NCBI RefSeq assembly: GCF_901709675.1 | Contig: NC_051088.1 | Coordinates: forward strand, 10,442,193 to 10,506,192 | Length of the DNA stretch: 64,000 nucleotides | Source: Syngnathus acus | Lineage: Eukaryota > Chordata > Actinopteri > Syngnathiformes > Syngnathidae | Direction of reading: 5' to 3' | Shown: piece by piece, positions 36,411-49,969 of the stretch | Layout: each line of letters starts with the position of its first letter | Position numbering within the stretch: position 1 is the stretch's first letter | Notes under the pieces: model-generated | What the model was told of the DNA's origin: nothing | The model's input: only the letters and a program-made list of their open reading frames with translations | Database searches by the model: none | Program-made: the position numbers and the translations under genes

Positions 36411-36891
36411 CTACTAACAAGGCGTCGGTTTGAAGACCTGCAGCCCCGCACCAACAAATCTGCCTCACCTGGACCCAAGGAACACACGAAGGAACTCCAA
36501 ACAAGCCATCCGATGACTTTTCTGTTGACCCGACGGCACCAGACAATGCGCAGGGGTCAAGGAGTACACCCTGAGCAAGCTAGGAATATCAAATATTTTG
36601 GCTTTCATCAAACAAAAGGCTTTAGTGTGTATTTAGCCACTCGATTTGTAAACGTGACCAGAAAATCCTTCATTTTTTCTTTCCCCCAACCCACCTCGTG
36701 TTTCCAAGAAGTTGTAAATCTGTACAGTCTTTGACATGGATGTCCATACATCTCCTCTTGGATATTTGCTATGTCTAAGGTAGACATCAGTATGCTTCAT
36801 GATTGGTGTTGCTTTGGTGGATGGTCTTTTCTTATATGTTAATTTTATTTTTTAACTAAAAGTATTATTTTCTTTTGCAAAATAAGATATG

Positions 36892-36897
36892 AATAAA
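36892..36897 (+). terminator. adnp: adnp poly(A) signal
   Basis: AATAAA about 480 bases after the stop. A second AATAAA at 37227-37232, beyond the (CA)n repeat, could serve a longer transcript. Confidence 0.6.
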
Positions 36898-36914
36898 TAA
36901 TTCTGTAAAATTGG

Positions 36915-37038
36915 TCTTTTTTTTGCACAGGGCTCCTCATTTGAGCAGATTAGTGTTTTTGCAGCTTTGCGCATTAGCCATGACTGCAATCTACTTGCTG
37001 TTTTTTAGCGTTACTTGTTATCTTTGCTCCTTTCCCCA

Positions 37039-37115
<77 letters not shown>

Positions 37116-38560
37116 CTGATGACTGGATGGTAACCATCACGTTTTTAAAATATATATTTACCTCATGTTTCTTTCATTCATGTGTGTTTGTTATACACAA
37201 GTTTATTTTCCTCTTGCGCATTTAAGAATAAAGTGTTGTGAATATTTCTCACAGAAATGTTGGCCAAACCAGCTTGATTTAATTTGGATGGATGGGTGAA
37301 TGTTTTCTCATGCTTATTAAGAATCTAGACAGCATTTATTTCTTGAACAGAGACTGTGCTTTTATAGTGTGTTGTGCTCAATGACCAACACAGCACACCA
37401 CACACAATTATATTTTTGATGCACAATAAATAAGTCACCTCAAAGCCACATCCTGTCATGTCAAGGCTGACCTGTGAGAGACAAGATGCTGTCACAGGGC
37501 GTCCAGACTTTAAAAGAGAAAAGGACATTTCTGTGTCTGGCAGCAGCATAGACTTCAGGTTACTTCCTCATCCATATTTTGGAAGCGGTATAGCCGAAGT
37601 ATCCGGGCCGCTGCTTTACAAAACATTAGACAAAAACAACACTGCCAAGTCTTAAAGGGGTGGAGCAGGGATGAGGCTGAGATGACTTAATTGGAGGTGG
37701 AGGTTATTTGATCCCATCCTTTGCTGTCCCACACCCTAGTGACTAGTCGTGAGGAAGACAAAATGGAGGGGAAGAGAGGTCTCCTTGGCTGGCTAGTTCG
37801 TGTTGCTATGCTGTAAGGAGCGAGAGGAGGAGAAGGAGAGACAGACGAGTGAGGGGGGGAGGGAAAGGAGGCCTCATCTGCAGTGCTGTGTGCAGAAGGA
37901 GCGCTTAGCAGGCCTTTCATGGGGGGGAGGAAAAGTGGGGGAGGGGATTGGGGGACGAGATGGGGGAGTCACAGGAAGGTGAGAAGAGGGAGGGGTGAGG
38001 CAGAGGAGGGGTTGATAGAGAATGGACGAGGATGAGAGATATGGAGTGGTTGTGGGAGTCTGGCGCCCCCTATTGATGGAAACCAATGATTGGGATATTC
38101 TGTGTGTACGTGTACACCTCTTTGACCCCCAGATGCCCCCCCAACACCCACACACTTGTAGGAAAGGGTCATGTGGGCATCATGCGCAGGAGTAGACAAG
38201 AGGCCCCTTCTACAGTGAGGGCTAATGGTTATGTGAAAGGTGAGTGGGCAGAGAACCAAACTGACCTAAGGCCACTGCTTGTGCCTATTTTTCTGCTGCC
38301 GGCAAACACGCATACAAACTTACGCACCAGATCATGAGTTGGAATCCATCACCCCCATCCCACAAGGAGCAATGAATAATAATCTGTTCAAAATGTCTCA
38401 ATCATAGAAAACTTTATTCACTGCACAAGCAATATTTTAGTCGCATTTTAACTTCCTTAGCTAAACTCGCACAAGTGTGCCGTTTTGTCCACTAGATGTC
38501 ACTGACTGTACAGATATGCAGGCACACTGGGAAAGCTCTTACTTTGAAGTCAGTAACCAA
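36915..38560. other. Intergenic, adnp to pard6b
   Basis: Contains a (CA)n repeat and a purine-rich G/A block at about 37815-38045. No gene was seen. The G/A block gives antisense false frames. Confidence 0.55.
37041..37114 (+). repeat. (CA)37 microsatellite
   Basis: 74 bases of uninterrupted CA, about 145 bases downstream of the proximal adnp poly(A) signal. Confidence 0.95.
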
Positions 38561-38867
38561 TTAACTTTTATTTTGAAGCGCCACGGTTCCAGGGAGGGAG
38601 AGAGAGCACAATCTGACTGCCACTGAGCGACAGCGCAGTACAGTAGCCGCTACCAGCGTACCGGTGTCCGGCGGTGGGCCAGCCAGTATGTCGGGGAACA
38701 AGCTGAGGAGCTCCTGGGCTACTCGACGGTAGCCAGTCATCGTTTATCTTCGACGGACTACACAAACGCTGACGCCGGCTGGGATTTATACCTCCCCCCG
38801 CCACCTACTTGAAGGGTATCGGACGGATTCAGCTCTTTGGGTCCTGAGCGGAGGTCCGCGGCGAAAC

Positions 38868-41800
38868 ATGAACAAGAACCACCGAGTGCCGAGCAACCGT
38901 TCTCTGAGTGCCGTGGAGGTGAAGAGTAAGGTGATGATCACAATTTGTGTGTTTTTTGGATTTCTTTTAGTTGCTGCTGCAATGACATAGTCCACTCGAG
39001 GCTAATTTAGCTCAGCTAAAGTGCTTGGTATCAAGTCACACAAATGAGCAAGGGTTCGCTCATATAAAGTTTACCCGAGGTTGTGGCTAACTTGCTAGCA
39101 TAAAATGGTGGGAATTCACCGTCGATAGGACGTGCCGCCCGCGTTAACTTTTTGAAAGCGCTCACTTCGGAGAGTAATATCACCTGTCACTGCTTCCTCG
39201 ATCACCCTTCCCCCTCCAAATATTGACTCAGCCCAAATCGAGTTTACATTAAGGCGACTTGACTTAAGTAAGGGGGTGTTGGTTTCAAGCCGTCGGTGAC
39301 TCGGGAAACGAGCTCGCTCAGCGATGTGTTTCCTGGAGGGCACAGGTGTCTTTGGGCCGCAGGCTTCTGGCACGTTCCTTCTGCGGCAGGCGTCACCTTG
39401 GCCAGGGAGGGCGGGATTCTCGTCCTCCGAGGCAGGGTTTGGGAAAACACAACGGGGTATAGAAATAAGTGGTTTCACCTAAATAAGTTAACATTTGTTT
39501 GAAAAGACTTAATTGAACTTAAAAAAATGTCATTCTAATTAATAATCGTTAAGTGGCTCGTCGACTTCACGCGCAGGTAGGACGTCCAGATAAATGGAAT
39601 AACCTCCTAAGAATGTACTTACTCATAGATATAAGCACGCCCAAAGTATTTTGAGGCAATGAAAAAATCAAATAAGACGAAAATAGTAAGTTACTCATCG
39701 CTTTTAATTGAACGCGTCACCGCTTTTAACCGACAGGTAAGACAAAAAGTTACATAATTTCTGAAAAATATTTTCAATTATTTTGATTGCAAAATAATCA
39801 AATATTTTAAGTCATTGCTTCACCAGTTATTTGATAAAATAAATACTAAATTGTTAAATGTATGTATACAATTTTTTATCACTCTCTGGTTTACCACCAC
39901 AAATGCTCTTGTGATGAAAGATTATCAATCCTCTGTTTTGATTGACGCTGTCAGGGAAGTAAAAAAAAAAAAAAAGTTCAGCGTGATAGAGACATGTTTT
40001 TGTCTCATTTAACATATATGCAGTTTGCAGTGTATCTTTTCTCTTGCGTATAGCAAAGGCAGCAGAGAAAAGGCAATCTTTAATTCCACTGCAGGCTAAC
40101 AGTCACCACAACACTTAGTAGTACTCATCAAAAAATGGAATCAACTCATTTTTTCCTTTTTAATATTGATATTCAATATTTTGTTTTAGCCATTTAAATT
40201 TTTGTGTCAGGTTAAGTTCTTCTGGTTAGAATAGCTTGAACAAGACAAAATTAAATTCCCTTAGTAATCGATGGAATAATAAATAGGATAATCGATTCTA
40301 AAAAGATTTGTGTTTGCGACCACCCTCATCCACATGTTATCTATTTAGTCAACAGCTTTAAATATTTATTGTTTTTGTATGATACTTTCTTTAATTATAA
40401 TTAATATGTTCTATCATCTATAATGAATATTTCCCAAGATATTCTTGTCAAGGTTACAAAAGATGCGTTTTGTGGGAGTACTTCGATTTGAGTGCTTGTT
40501 ACCATGGCAACCAAGGGGAATATTTGAAAATTTTATGTATTTTTGAAATTATAACATATATGACTATTGGTCAAATAAATTTGAATGATTTTTTTGGGGG
40601 GGAATAGTACATCCCTTAAAAAACTTTTATTTGTCAACTATTGATAATTATGGCCTTTAAATAAGCATCCTCAGCAAGGTTGGTAGTTTTCATTAGTATC
40701 CATTTGCCCAGTACCAGTGATGGCAGTAGATACGGACACGAATAATAAATAATTGATAACCATTAAAATACATTAGGGAAAAATATATCCATATTGCTAC
40801 ATGTCAAAATATTTAAAAAAGAAACTCAATAATATTGAGTTAGGATATATTGAGTCAATATTTTTCTCTAAAACAGGAGGAAATTGGGGCAAAATCATGC
40901 CTAGGAAAAAATTCATGTTTTCCGAATGTTGCCCGGGTTGACTGTAGTCACATTTTAAAGCTCGCGTTTTCATTTTGCCCCCCTTTTCTGCCGCATCGTA
41001 GTTTGGTGCAGAGTTTCGCCGGTTCTCTCTGGATCGCTCGAAGCCCGGCCGCTTTGATGAGTTCTACGGCCTCCTGCAACACGTGCATCGCATCCCCAAT
41101 GTGGACTTGCTGGTGGGTTACGCCGACATGCACGGCGACCTGTTGCCCATCAACAATGACGACAACTACCACAAGGCCATCTCCACGGCCAGCCCCCTCC
41201 TCAGACTCTTCCTGCAGAGGAAAGGTAAGAAGAATGCACGGCAAAAAGAGAAACAAGTTCCACCTGTTCATCCTGGATCCAATTTCCTGTTGAAATGCAG
41301 ACTTGAGGCTTGAACTGAAGCTTGCTTTAGAATTGCTTGAGACGTTCTTTTGGGACAAATCAAATCTGCTTTAGTTGCTCGTTTGACTGTGCACACTATT
41401 GACGGAAGGTGGAAGACAAGACACATCATCGTCTGAGGTGTCACAGAACCATGTGAAACCCCGGCTGCCCGATTATCACAGAACCATGTGAAACCCCGGC
41501 TGCCCAATTATATGTCGTTTGATTTGAAAGTGGAACCACGCAAATGGCAAGGCCAGCCGTGACAACCCTTGTAGCTGTGTGGTGGAATGGAGTTTTAAAG
41601 TAGTCACGGTAATTAGCTTTCTTTGTCGCTCAGCTCTTTTAATGAGTCGAGGAAGTGGTAGTAGGATTTATTGCGCAATTGTGCTTACGTCCAGCGTCTA
41701 TGGTGCCTCTCGCTCAAAGTCAGCTGGGATAGGCTCCAGCTCAACGGTGACACCAATAAGGATAAGAGCTATAGATAATGATTGGATGGATGAGTCACTC

Positions 41801-42013
41801 ATTGGAGGCCTGTTCACGGAGGCGTTAGTTTTGTGAAGTTGTCCGTATGGCGTGGTTAAGCTGTGCCACTGTGCCGTATGACCCTGTAGAAGCTAAGCCA
41901 CTTTGTCATGAAGGAGATTAGTTGGGGTCAGTGTGCTGCGCTGCATGGGACCGTGTTTCAATTACACGCTCCAGACATGAGCGCCACGCTGGGACCCTGC
42001 TGCTGCAGCTCAG

Positions 42014-42046
<33 letters not shown>

Positions 42047-45000
42047 GCATTTAAATTAGCTCATTAACTTTTGTTGTTCACATCCAAACACAATCCATTC
42101 CATTCCTGGAGGCTGTTTAACCTTCATGTCGTTTGGATTTTATTCACCGATGAAAATAAAACAATAATGCCAGTGTGCACGTTTGTGAGCTCACATGTGA
42201 CGTCACTTCAGTTTGTGCATGTGGGAAAAGAGAACCACAGTCGCCAGTGCCATTGATTGAATACGGAGAGAACCGTTAGACACAAACACAATGGGCATAG
42301 TCACGCAGAAGGTGCTGTCGGCCACAGCTCACACTCAGACACTCGTGCATCCTAGCACAAGTAACACGGCACCACAACAGGCCGCGCCCTTTGTCCCAGT
42401 GTGACACAATAAAGGAATATCTTATCATAAAAGCACATACATATCTTTGTCATGTTTGTTTTTAAAGTGTGTTTTCCAAAAGGCATTTCAAGCATGTGGG
42501 AGGGTTACTTGGGTCTGAATTAGAACCTGAACCCACTCAAGCCACTCCAGTCGCCTGGCCAAGGCCACACAGAACATGCAGACTGTTTTGCTTGTAGGTG
42601 ACCTTATGCTTTGACTACGTTAGACAAGCAAAGTGGAGATTTTTAGTTTGAAGTTCATAAGCAGGTTTTAAACACTACTTAGACTTTGAACCCTTGTGGG
42701 TGCTATGAGTGGATAAGATGTAAAAGGCTCTATTATTGCATAAGAGCGGACCTTTGTTTGACGCCAGTCGCGCAACTAAACGATACTTGCTTGCAAGCTA
42801 GCATCGCTTCTTTGCGAAGTAGCTTTTTTTGGATCTGTTCCTTGAGGGCTAAATTTAGAAACTTTCTGTTTTCAGCGTTTTGCTCTTCTGCTGGTGTGCA
42901 GATGTTTGGACGAATGGACTGAGGGGTGTGCGCTCTTGTGTGTGGGTCTGCTGCTGTTTCAATAATGCCGCCATTGTTTTTTTTTTTTTCTTTTCTTCTA
43001 ACTGCGCCGTGATCTGGTCTACTTGTTTTGATGGGTGTCCTTTTGCAAGTAGCTGCGTGTTGGATAAAAAAAAAAAATGCTTTCAGCTCTCTGATACCTC
43101 TCTGGCAAAATTGCTCACCAGCCAAGCCGAGCCCTACACTTGAGAACAATGAGTCAGTGACTATTGTGCCAGCCACGAGGTGCCCACTGTTTACCTGTTG
43201 TCATGGCAGCAGAGGAGAAAGGCACGTTTACGGATGGATTTAAAGTGCCCAAGTGGTTTTTCAAGGTTTGGAGGAGCTGCAAAGCATGTCGGGAACTGCA
43301 CCTGTCAACATTTGGCTCTGACAACAAAAGCTGTAGTCCTCCAACATTACGCTTTGTGTAATATATATTCAATTTGGGCAGAGTGTGTGTGTATGACACA
43401 CAGCTCGAATGAAACCGGTTTTACATAATTAGGTGTTACATAAATCTGAATTCATCCCCTAAATTGTGAAACGTAGGCATTCACAACCAGAGATTATATT
43501 GAACCGATATGTGGTCTTAAATTTAAATTCATGGCTGTCGTGTCACAACCGAATCGTTTTAGAATTGAGTTGATCATTAACAATGTAAATGTAGCATAGT
43601 ACCTGACCTATTCTGCTTGCTCCTGATACATAAATTACGTAATTAATGGTGTCTATTTCTTCGTCATTCATAACCCAAAGTCACTCGAAGATATGTCAAA
43701 GTATTGTCTTGTCTTGGTCCGTCGTCCAGAATGATCCGTTCCATTTTCCAAGGTGTGATCCTTATGGTGGTTGCTCACTTTTTGTTCTCTCTCAGGGCGT
43801 GTGTTTGTTTGCTGGTTCATGTAGTTTCAGTCGTTGAATGGTAGCGGGAAAGGTATCGGGAGGCACGGGAATGTTTGCTTATCCCAACTATGCTAATCAC
43901 TAACCAATGAGTCATTCGGTCAAGGTGAGAGGGCATTCGCAGTACAGTGGAGATAAAATTGAAATGTTCCTGCGAAAACGGCACATGATGGCAGCAAATG
44001 TGTGAGCAAATATACAAATAACAATTGTGGCAAAAGTCATTTTCCATTTTGGCCTTCACATTAAAGGTTTTCAAGTGGGGGTGGATATAATTATGTGAAC
44101 CCCCGCCTAGTCATGGCTCACTATTCATGAATTCACCTTTAATTTTGGGTTTTTGTTCCTGTGGAACTTATTTTTAACGATTTACTGAAAACTATTCATT
44201 TGCGTCTTGTGCTCTTTCCGAAACCTAGCCTTGGCCACTAGGGAAGTGGGAATTGGTATAAAGGAAGTACTGCTTTGAAGTGATAAAGAGTTTTGTAGAT
44301 CTATATTTCGCTTGTTACTAAGCGGAAGTTATGGAAAGTTTGTGGAAGGTGTGCCTTGGCTCTGTTGAGCTCAAGCTAACGACGGAGGTCTCGTTACTTG
44401 AGTTGCATAGAAGTGATCTGCACGCCAGTCTCCTTCTGGTGCCCCCCCCGCCTTAAAATCAGATCATTTGTACACCATTTATTTTTAAGGTTGATGAAAA
44501 ATTATGACAGGTTGTCTTCTATTTACAAAACTATCGATAGAGATAGGTACTTTTTTTTAGGGGGGGCACTAATTACTTGCTGCACTGCATTGGTGTAAAT
44601 GCGCAAATATTTCTGCTGACATGCTACATGTAATAAGCAAGGCAATAGTAGAGTCACAGCCCCCCCAGGAAGGAATGTGCGGAGGAGGAGGAACACATTT
44701 TAGGCTCTAATAGGAGGGATGGACAAGAGGATAGAAAGGAAAGGAGAGTCAAGATTATTAAAGAAGGTGTTGATGTATGAGGCATTGTTTCATCAAGGCA
44801 AGTAATTAGAGTGGGAAAAGGAAAGCAAGTGCAATCTCTGTGATTAGAAATCAACCAGCGAGAAATAGGAGGGGGGAGGACAGCAAGAATAGTATTAGTA
44901 AGGGAGGAATGTAGAGTGAGGCCCAAGCTAGGGAGGGTGGGAGAGAGAGAAGAGAGCAGAAAAAGGGAGAAGGATGGGGGGGTGCATTTTGGATGGAATG

Positions 45001-48000
45001 TGGCCAGTCTCAGATCAGCTCTGTTGGCCAGATTAGACAGGACAGCAGGTCAGACCGGACCCTCGCTGCAGAGCCAAAGGGGGTGCTCACTGAGAGGGAG
45101 GGGGTGAGTGGTTGAGAAAGAAAGCACAGACCAAATATTTTACCCCCCTGAAACCTGGCTCCAGTTGGAGCGGAGCGATGGAGGAGTGTGGCTGGGACAG
45201 AAGGATGGAGGCGAGGGGGCGCTCTTTTTTTTGGGCCTGTCAGAAATGCTCCGCTTAGAGCTGATAAAGAATTGATGAAGGCAAGAAAACAGAAAGTGGG
45301 TGAGGTGAATGAAACCTGGTAAACAACCAACATGCAAAGGGAAAAATGGAATGTGGTACAAGCAATGTCCTGTTCAAATGAACCATTAAAATCTGACCTC
45401 ATAATTCATCTCAATAAAAGTTTACTTGCATCCCTAATTCAAAGCTGAAGTAGCAATTTGTTGACCAGTGTAATAATTGTTGCCAACCAAACAGTATTGA
45501 CTGACAGTATTCTTACAAGCTAACTGTTAGCTAACACTGTTTTGCAACTTCGCTTCCCTTTTGTCTTAAAACCTTCTGCATTTACCAAATTAGCAACATT
45601 AAGTTGCTCCTTCTAAGTGTCTTCATGTAAAGGTGACTAATGACCAATTTGCCACCATTTACACCACATTTCAGTCAGCAAATGAGGTGATGTGAAAAGC
45701 TCTAATTATAGCACGTAACCAGCCAAGAGTGATGATGGCTGTGATTGATAATTCATGAGTGGGGCTAAATGAGAAGCTGCCTAATGATCAGCACCACTGA
45801 AGCTTCTGGCTGGTCTCGCCCCTCAAACAGGTCATAGCCGCTCTTTGTGGTTTTCATTTTGCTCCCATTTGGCCCAAGCGCTCCTCCTCCGATCGCCATC
45901 TTTCCACTTCTCTCTCCAGCCTTATCGGCAACATTTAAGGTGCCTACGTGGGCGAGGTATACTCGTCCGCACCAGGAATAGCAAACCCATGGGAATGTTC
46001 TCCTTTCTCAACGTTTATCACCTCTGCACGCTTGATTCCCATCCCCCGGTCAGCATTTGTTATTTTCGTGCCCCCGTGTCTCTCACGTCTTGTGTTTTGC
46101 AGTCGTCCTGCTTTTTCTCATCTGCACAAGCTCAAACTGGCAGACACGCACATGTACGTACGTGCGCGCGCGCACACACGAGCGGTGTAACACTCTGTGT
46201 CAGGAACACCTCGGCACAGACTGTAGCGAGCGTTCAGGCTTGTCATCAACAAACCCAACTGTTTCCAGAACTCCACAACCTTCAACGTCTTGTCTTTTGT
46301 GTTTTTCCTTACTCAGAGTCTTGCCATGACTCATGTTTGGATACGTTGGATAACTTTCACACACAAATGAACACGTATTGCATTATTTTTCTCATATGCT
46401 AGTGTCCTCTCTTGTTCCTCCAGTTCTAGCCCACTTCGTGCAAACTGTTCATTTTGGCACAGTTATGTAATTCTTTTGTGGAAAGTCATGAAAGGGACAA
46501 ACGTGACTGAAATACCGACGGAAACATTAAAAAACTGGCAAAATTAAAAAAATCATGTCTGATTCTGCAGATCCAATTAATGATGTCATTGATTTTCTTT
46601 TGCAAATTACGCCTGATCACAGATTTTGCATCAAAAGGCAAAATATCAATTTATCCGATCCAGCCAGTCAGATCAGTGTAAAGTCCTTCTACCAGATCGC
46701 CTTGCTTCGATGTGACGCTAATTATGTAGCTTGCTATTGCCATTTGGCCTGCACACCCTACGCAGTCTTGAACCGGAAATGAGTTTATATCAAAGAATAT
46801 AGCTGTTACTCCTTTGGCATGTTAATCCATCCTTTTACATGAGTTGCATAAACAACTAATATTTTGTAAGACTAGGGTCAAAAGCCCAGGTTCTATTTAG
46901 TTCAGTACACCATTATTTCATTTCCATGGTGACGGACCCCAGAATAGTACCGCATTACCATCAGTAGCCCGAAGTTTCATTGTGCTGCATTCACATCGTT
47001 TAAAATCACCTTTTATGTAAGCTACAGTTGAGGCATGATGGCACGCAGAGCGTGAGAGTAGACCCAGAGTGGCTTCCTCTCCTAAGGCAAATTTACTTCA
47101 TGACATCCCTTTGTGATAGAAAGGCAGGCATGTCCTTTTAATTCCGAGCAGAGTCAGCGCATTGACCAAGGTCGACGCCGGCAGCTCGTCATTTTCTCCT
47201 CCGGGGATTTAACTTCCGTTGCTCATCGCTGCCTCCATTCAACTGTGTGTGTGCGGGAGTCCAAGCTGCCACTGCATAGTCCGAATACCTGACCTGTGGG
47301 CAACCATGACGAGCGTGCCACTGAAGTTGGGCTGGGTGGCCACTGGTACCGGGGTCAATGAGCCCGGCCTGTCATGCACTGATGAGAGGCTTTGCAATTC
47401 TTGGTTCAACATCCGCTTTCATTTTCAATTACACAGGTGCTGACTGATGTCAAAGTTGTTCTTAACTTGATAGCTTTGCTGTCATCATCTTGGACACATT
47501 CTACTGGAGTCTGTAGTCTTGCTTCAAATCTCCCTCCCTCCAGTGGCAGAATTTAAGATGAGAAAAACAGAGTGAGCTCACACTTCTGGTGGACTTCTTG
47601 TGTTTAAATGAGTGTCTTGGAATCACAATTTCTTCCAGTGTAAACAATAAATATACGCAACCCTATTCCCCTCTTAACACTAGTGAGGTGATGTCAATTA
47701 ATTTTTCACGATTTGCGTCAACGTTAGATCTAAACAGGTAATTAACATTAATTAATACAAGTGACCCTCAGAATGAACCCGACACCGGTCTCATCAACCA
47801 ATATAGCAAATGATTGAGTGCTCCAATTCTACTGTACTGAGCAGGATAATGGCGCAGGTTTGCTGTCAAGATACTATTTTAAGAATGTAGTTGAGGGCGG
47901 TGTTTCATTTTTAATACATTCCAAAAAAAGCTAAAAACCGAGAAGTAAAAATGGAACAAAGTGATTTAATAGTTTGATCTTTGTTTAAAAATAACACAGA

Positions 48001-49969
48001 GCATAATTTGTACAAATGAGGAATAGATGTTGCCCCTAGGGGCTCTGAAGACAATTACACCGAATACTCAAGAACTGTTTTAAAGAGCGGCATTGACTGT
48101 ACAGTGGAGCCTCGTAAAATAACCGGTTTGTTCCGTGATGCGCATCAACGCCACTATTAATCGGCAACCTGAATGAATCTGTCATTCATCAAGACGACTT
48201 GCTCTTCACTGGTTGGGCGTTGACAGAAACCAGTGGAATTTATACAGCTGTTAATATTTAGCCGTTGTTTTACTAGTTGAGAGTGAAATTCCTCCCTTTT
48301 CCTACCCTTTCGCCTGGTGACCATTCCGGGTTAAAGTCTATAAAAGCTTGTCAATGACAACCCATAGAGCCGTCTCGGGTGTTGCTCTGTAATGTGTCTG
48401 GGCCACTTGCAATAATATCCAAGAAGTACTTTGGACTACTGACAGCAGCTAACCTGACTGAATTTTAGCAGAGCTTAGCTTAGCGGTGATTGTTCCATCC
48501 CATTCCAAATCTATCCATTTTGTCTCAAGCTCACATCCCCTTCAAGGTCACATAGGAACTTGGGTCAGTCCTTTCTGACTTTAGACCAAAGGTGGACTGA
48601 TTTCCAGAATCATAGAGAACTGAGTGGGGCACTGAACCCATGCTGCCTGATTGATCAAATTGCAAATTATTGACTATGAATTATATGATGCCGGTCCTGA
48701 GACAAGCTAGTCAGTGAGGGCCATAGTGATGATGAAGGATGAAGCTGTGGAGATTTGGAGAATGTGCAGTCCACATTAGACGTAAGATCAGAGTTTATTA
48801 TTCATTGTCTTGAAATTATATAACGGGCCAATACTCCAATCCGTTCTGATACTTTTGGAAGGAACTGTACATTTTCTTTGGATACTCTAACGTTGTCTCG
48901 TATTCCCAAAATATGCTTTCCAGGTTGACTCAATGGGTTTTCCGTGGGAGTGAATAATTGGTCTCTGAATGTCCTCTTCAATTGCAATGTAGTATACCAG
49001 CCTTTCATAACAATTGTTTATTCTCTGTCCACCACTTCTGTTGTTTGTTATGCAGAGGAAGCGGATTATACAACCTTTGGTACCGATTCGCTGACAAGAA
49101 AGAAAAACACGGTCCTCTCGTCAGTTCTTCTTCGACCCGATGCCAACAGGAAAAAGCCGCCAGTTATCATCAGCCTCCCGAGAGATTTCCGCCCCGTCTC
49201 GTCTATCATAGACGTGGACATCCTGCCCGAGACGCACAGACGCGTGCGGCTGTACAAGCACGGCCAGGAAAAGCCTCTGGGCTTCTACATCCGCGACGGC
49301 TCCAGCGTGCGGGTCACGCCGCAGGGCTTGGAGAAAGTCGCCGCCATTTTTATCTCCCGAATGGTTCCCGGCGGCCTGGCAGAAAGCACCGGTCTTCTGG
49401 CAGTCAACGATGAGGTCCTGGAGGTGAACGGCATCGAGGTAGCCGGCAAGTCACTGGACCAAGTGACGGATATGATGATCGCAAACAGTCACAACCTCAT
49501 CATCACCGTCAAGCCGGCCAATCAGCGGAACAACATCGTCCGGGGCGGGGGCGCGGCTTCCGGCAGCTCGGGGCGGTCCTCGGACAGCGGGGCCAGCTAC
49601 TACGGCTACTCTTCATCGTCCGGGCCTGCCGCCAGCTCGTCCGGCCCCTCGCACATCATCCAGAACTTCCCCGTTGGCGAGCTGGAGAGCGACGAGGATG
49701 ACGAGGACCTCGTTATCGAGGCAGGGGGCGGCGCCGAGCCAGTCAACCGCACGCTGTCCAATTACAGCATGCCCCCGCTGCCTCTCTACGAGCCACACCT
49801 CAACCTGCGAGCGTCCGCTTCGCCGCCGCCACCCTTCGCCCTGAATGGCGCCGCACTGGCCCACGGGAGCAGCGGCTCACTAAGCAAGGCCGGATCCTCC
49901 GCGCCGTCACCTGACAGAGCCACGAGGAGGCGGAGTCTCGAAGAGGATGGGACTGTAATAACACTGTAA
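38868..49969 (+). CDS. pard6b: Partitioning defective 6 homolog beta (Par6-beta)
   Basis: 399 aa (human 372). Three exons: 38868-38930, 41002-41224 and 49056-49969. PB1 domain about residues 22-98 ([30 protein letters not shown]), which in the family binds atypical PKC. Semi-CRIB about 131-153 ([20 protein letters not shown]), which binds Cdc42/Rac-GTP. PDZ about 154-250 ([40 protein letters not shown]). The C-terminal part is Ser/Gly-rich with an acidic stretch ([10 protein letters not shown]) and ends EEDGTVITL like human. It acts in the Par3-Par6-aPKC polarity complex at tight junctions and the apical cortex. The start is supported by similarity to human (MN...VEVKSK) and splice phase. The last exon is GC-rich compared with its AT-rich surroundings. 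Confidence 0.96.
38931..41001 (+). other. pard6b: pard6b intron 1
   Basis: GC-rich for the first 500 bases, then strongly AT-rich (39480-40870). No exon or named repeat was recognised. Confidence 0.6.
41441..41510 (+). repeat. 35-base tandem duplication
   Basis: Two adjacent 35-base units (41441-41475, 41476-41510) that differ at one base (GATTA versus AATTA at the unit end). Confidence 0.9.
41707..41793 (+). repeat. Dispersed repeat 3' fragment
   Basis: 'agtcagctgggataggctcc' followed by a GGATAAGAGC/ATTGGATGGATGA tail, the 3' end of the fish repeat family. Confidence 0.65.
42014..42043 (+). repeat. (CA)n microsatellite
   Basis: About 15 uninterrupted CA units. Confidence 0.9.
44640..45130 (+). 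repeat. Purine-rich (G/A) block in pard6b intron 2
   Basis: Long stretches of G and A such as GGGAGAGAGAGAAGAGAGC and GAGAGGGAGGGGGTGAG. There is no exon or motif. It gives antisense false frames. Confidence 0.6.

Larger units (their letters stand above)
41225..49055 (+). other. pard6b: pard6b intron 2 (7.8 kb)
   Basis: The largest gene-free span in the window. It holds a 35-base tandem duplication (41441-41510), a repeat fragment (41707-41793), a (CA)n at 42014-42043 and a purine-rich block (about 44640-45130). Near 48490-48660 there is a possible degenerate copy of the dispersed repeat. Open frames here (for example 45845-46402) show no recognisable protein. Confidence 0.6.

Noticed and set aside
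35640-36487. Several antisense frames (up to 116 aa) opposite adnp
   Set aside because: They are shadows of the GC-rich adnp exon, including the (GAY)n acidic run.
45845-46402. 185-aa plus-strand frame in pard6b intron 2
   Set aside because: Low-complexity Cys/Ser/His-rich translation, no splice or start context, no family resemblance.
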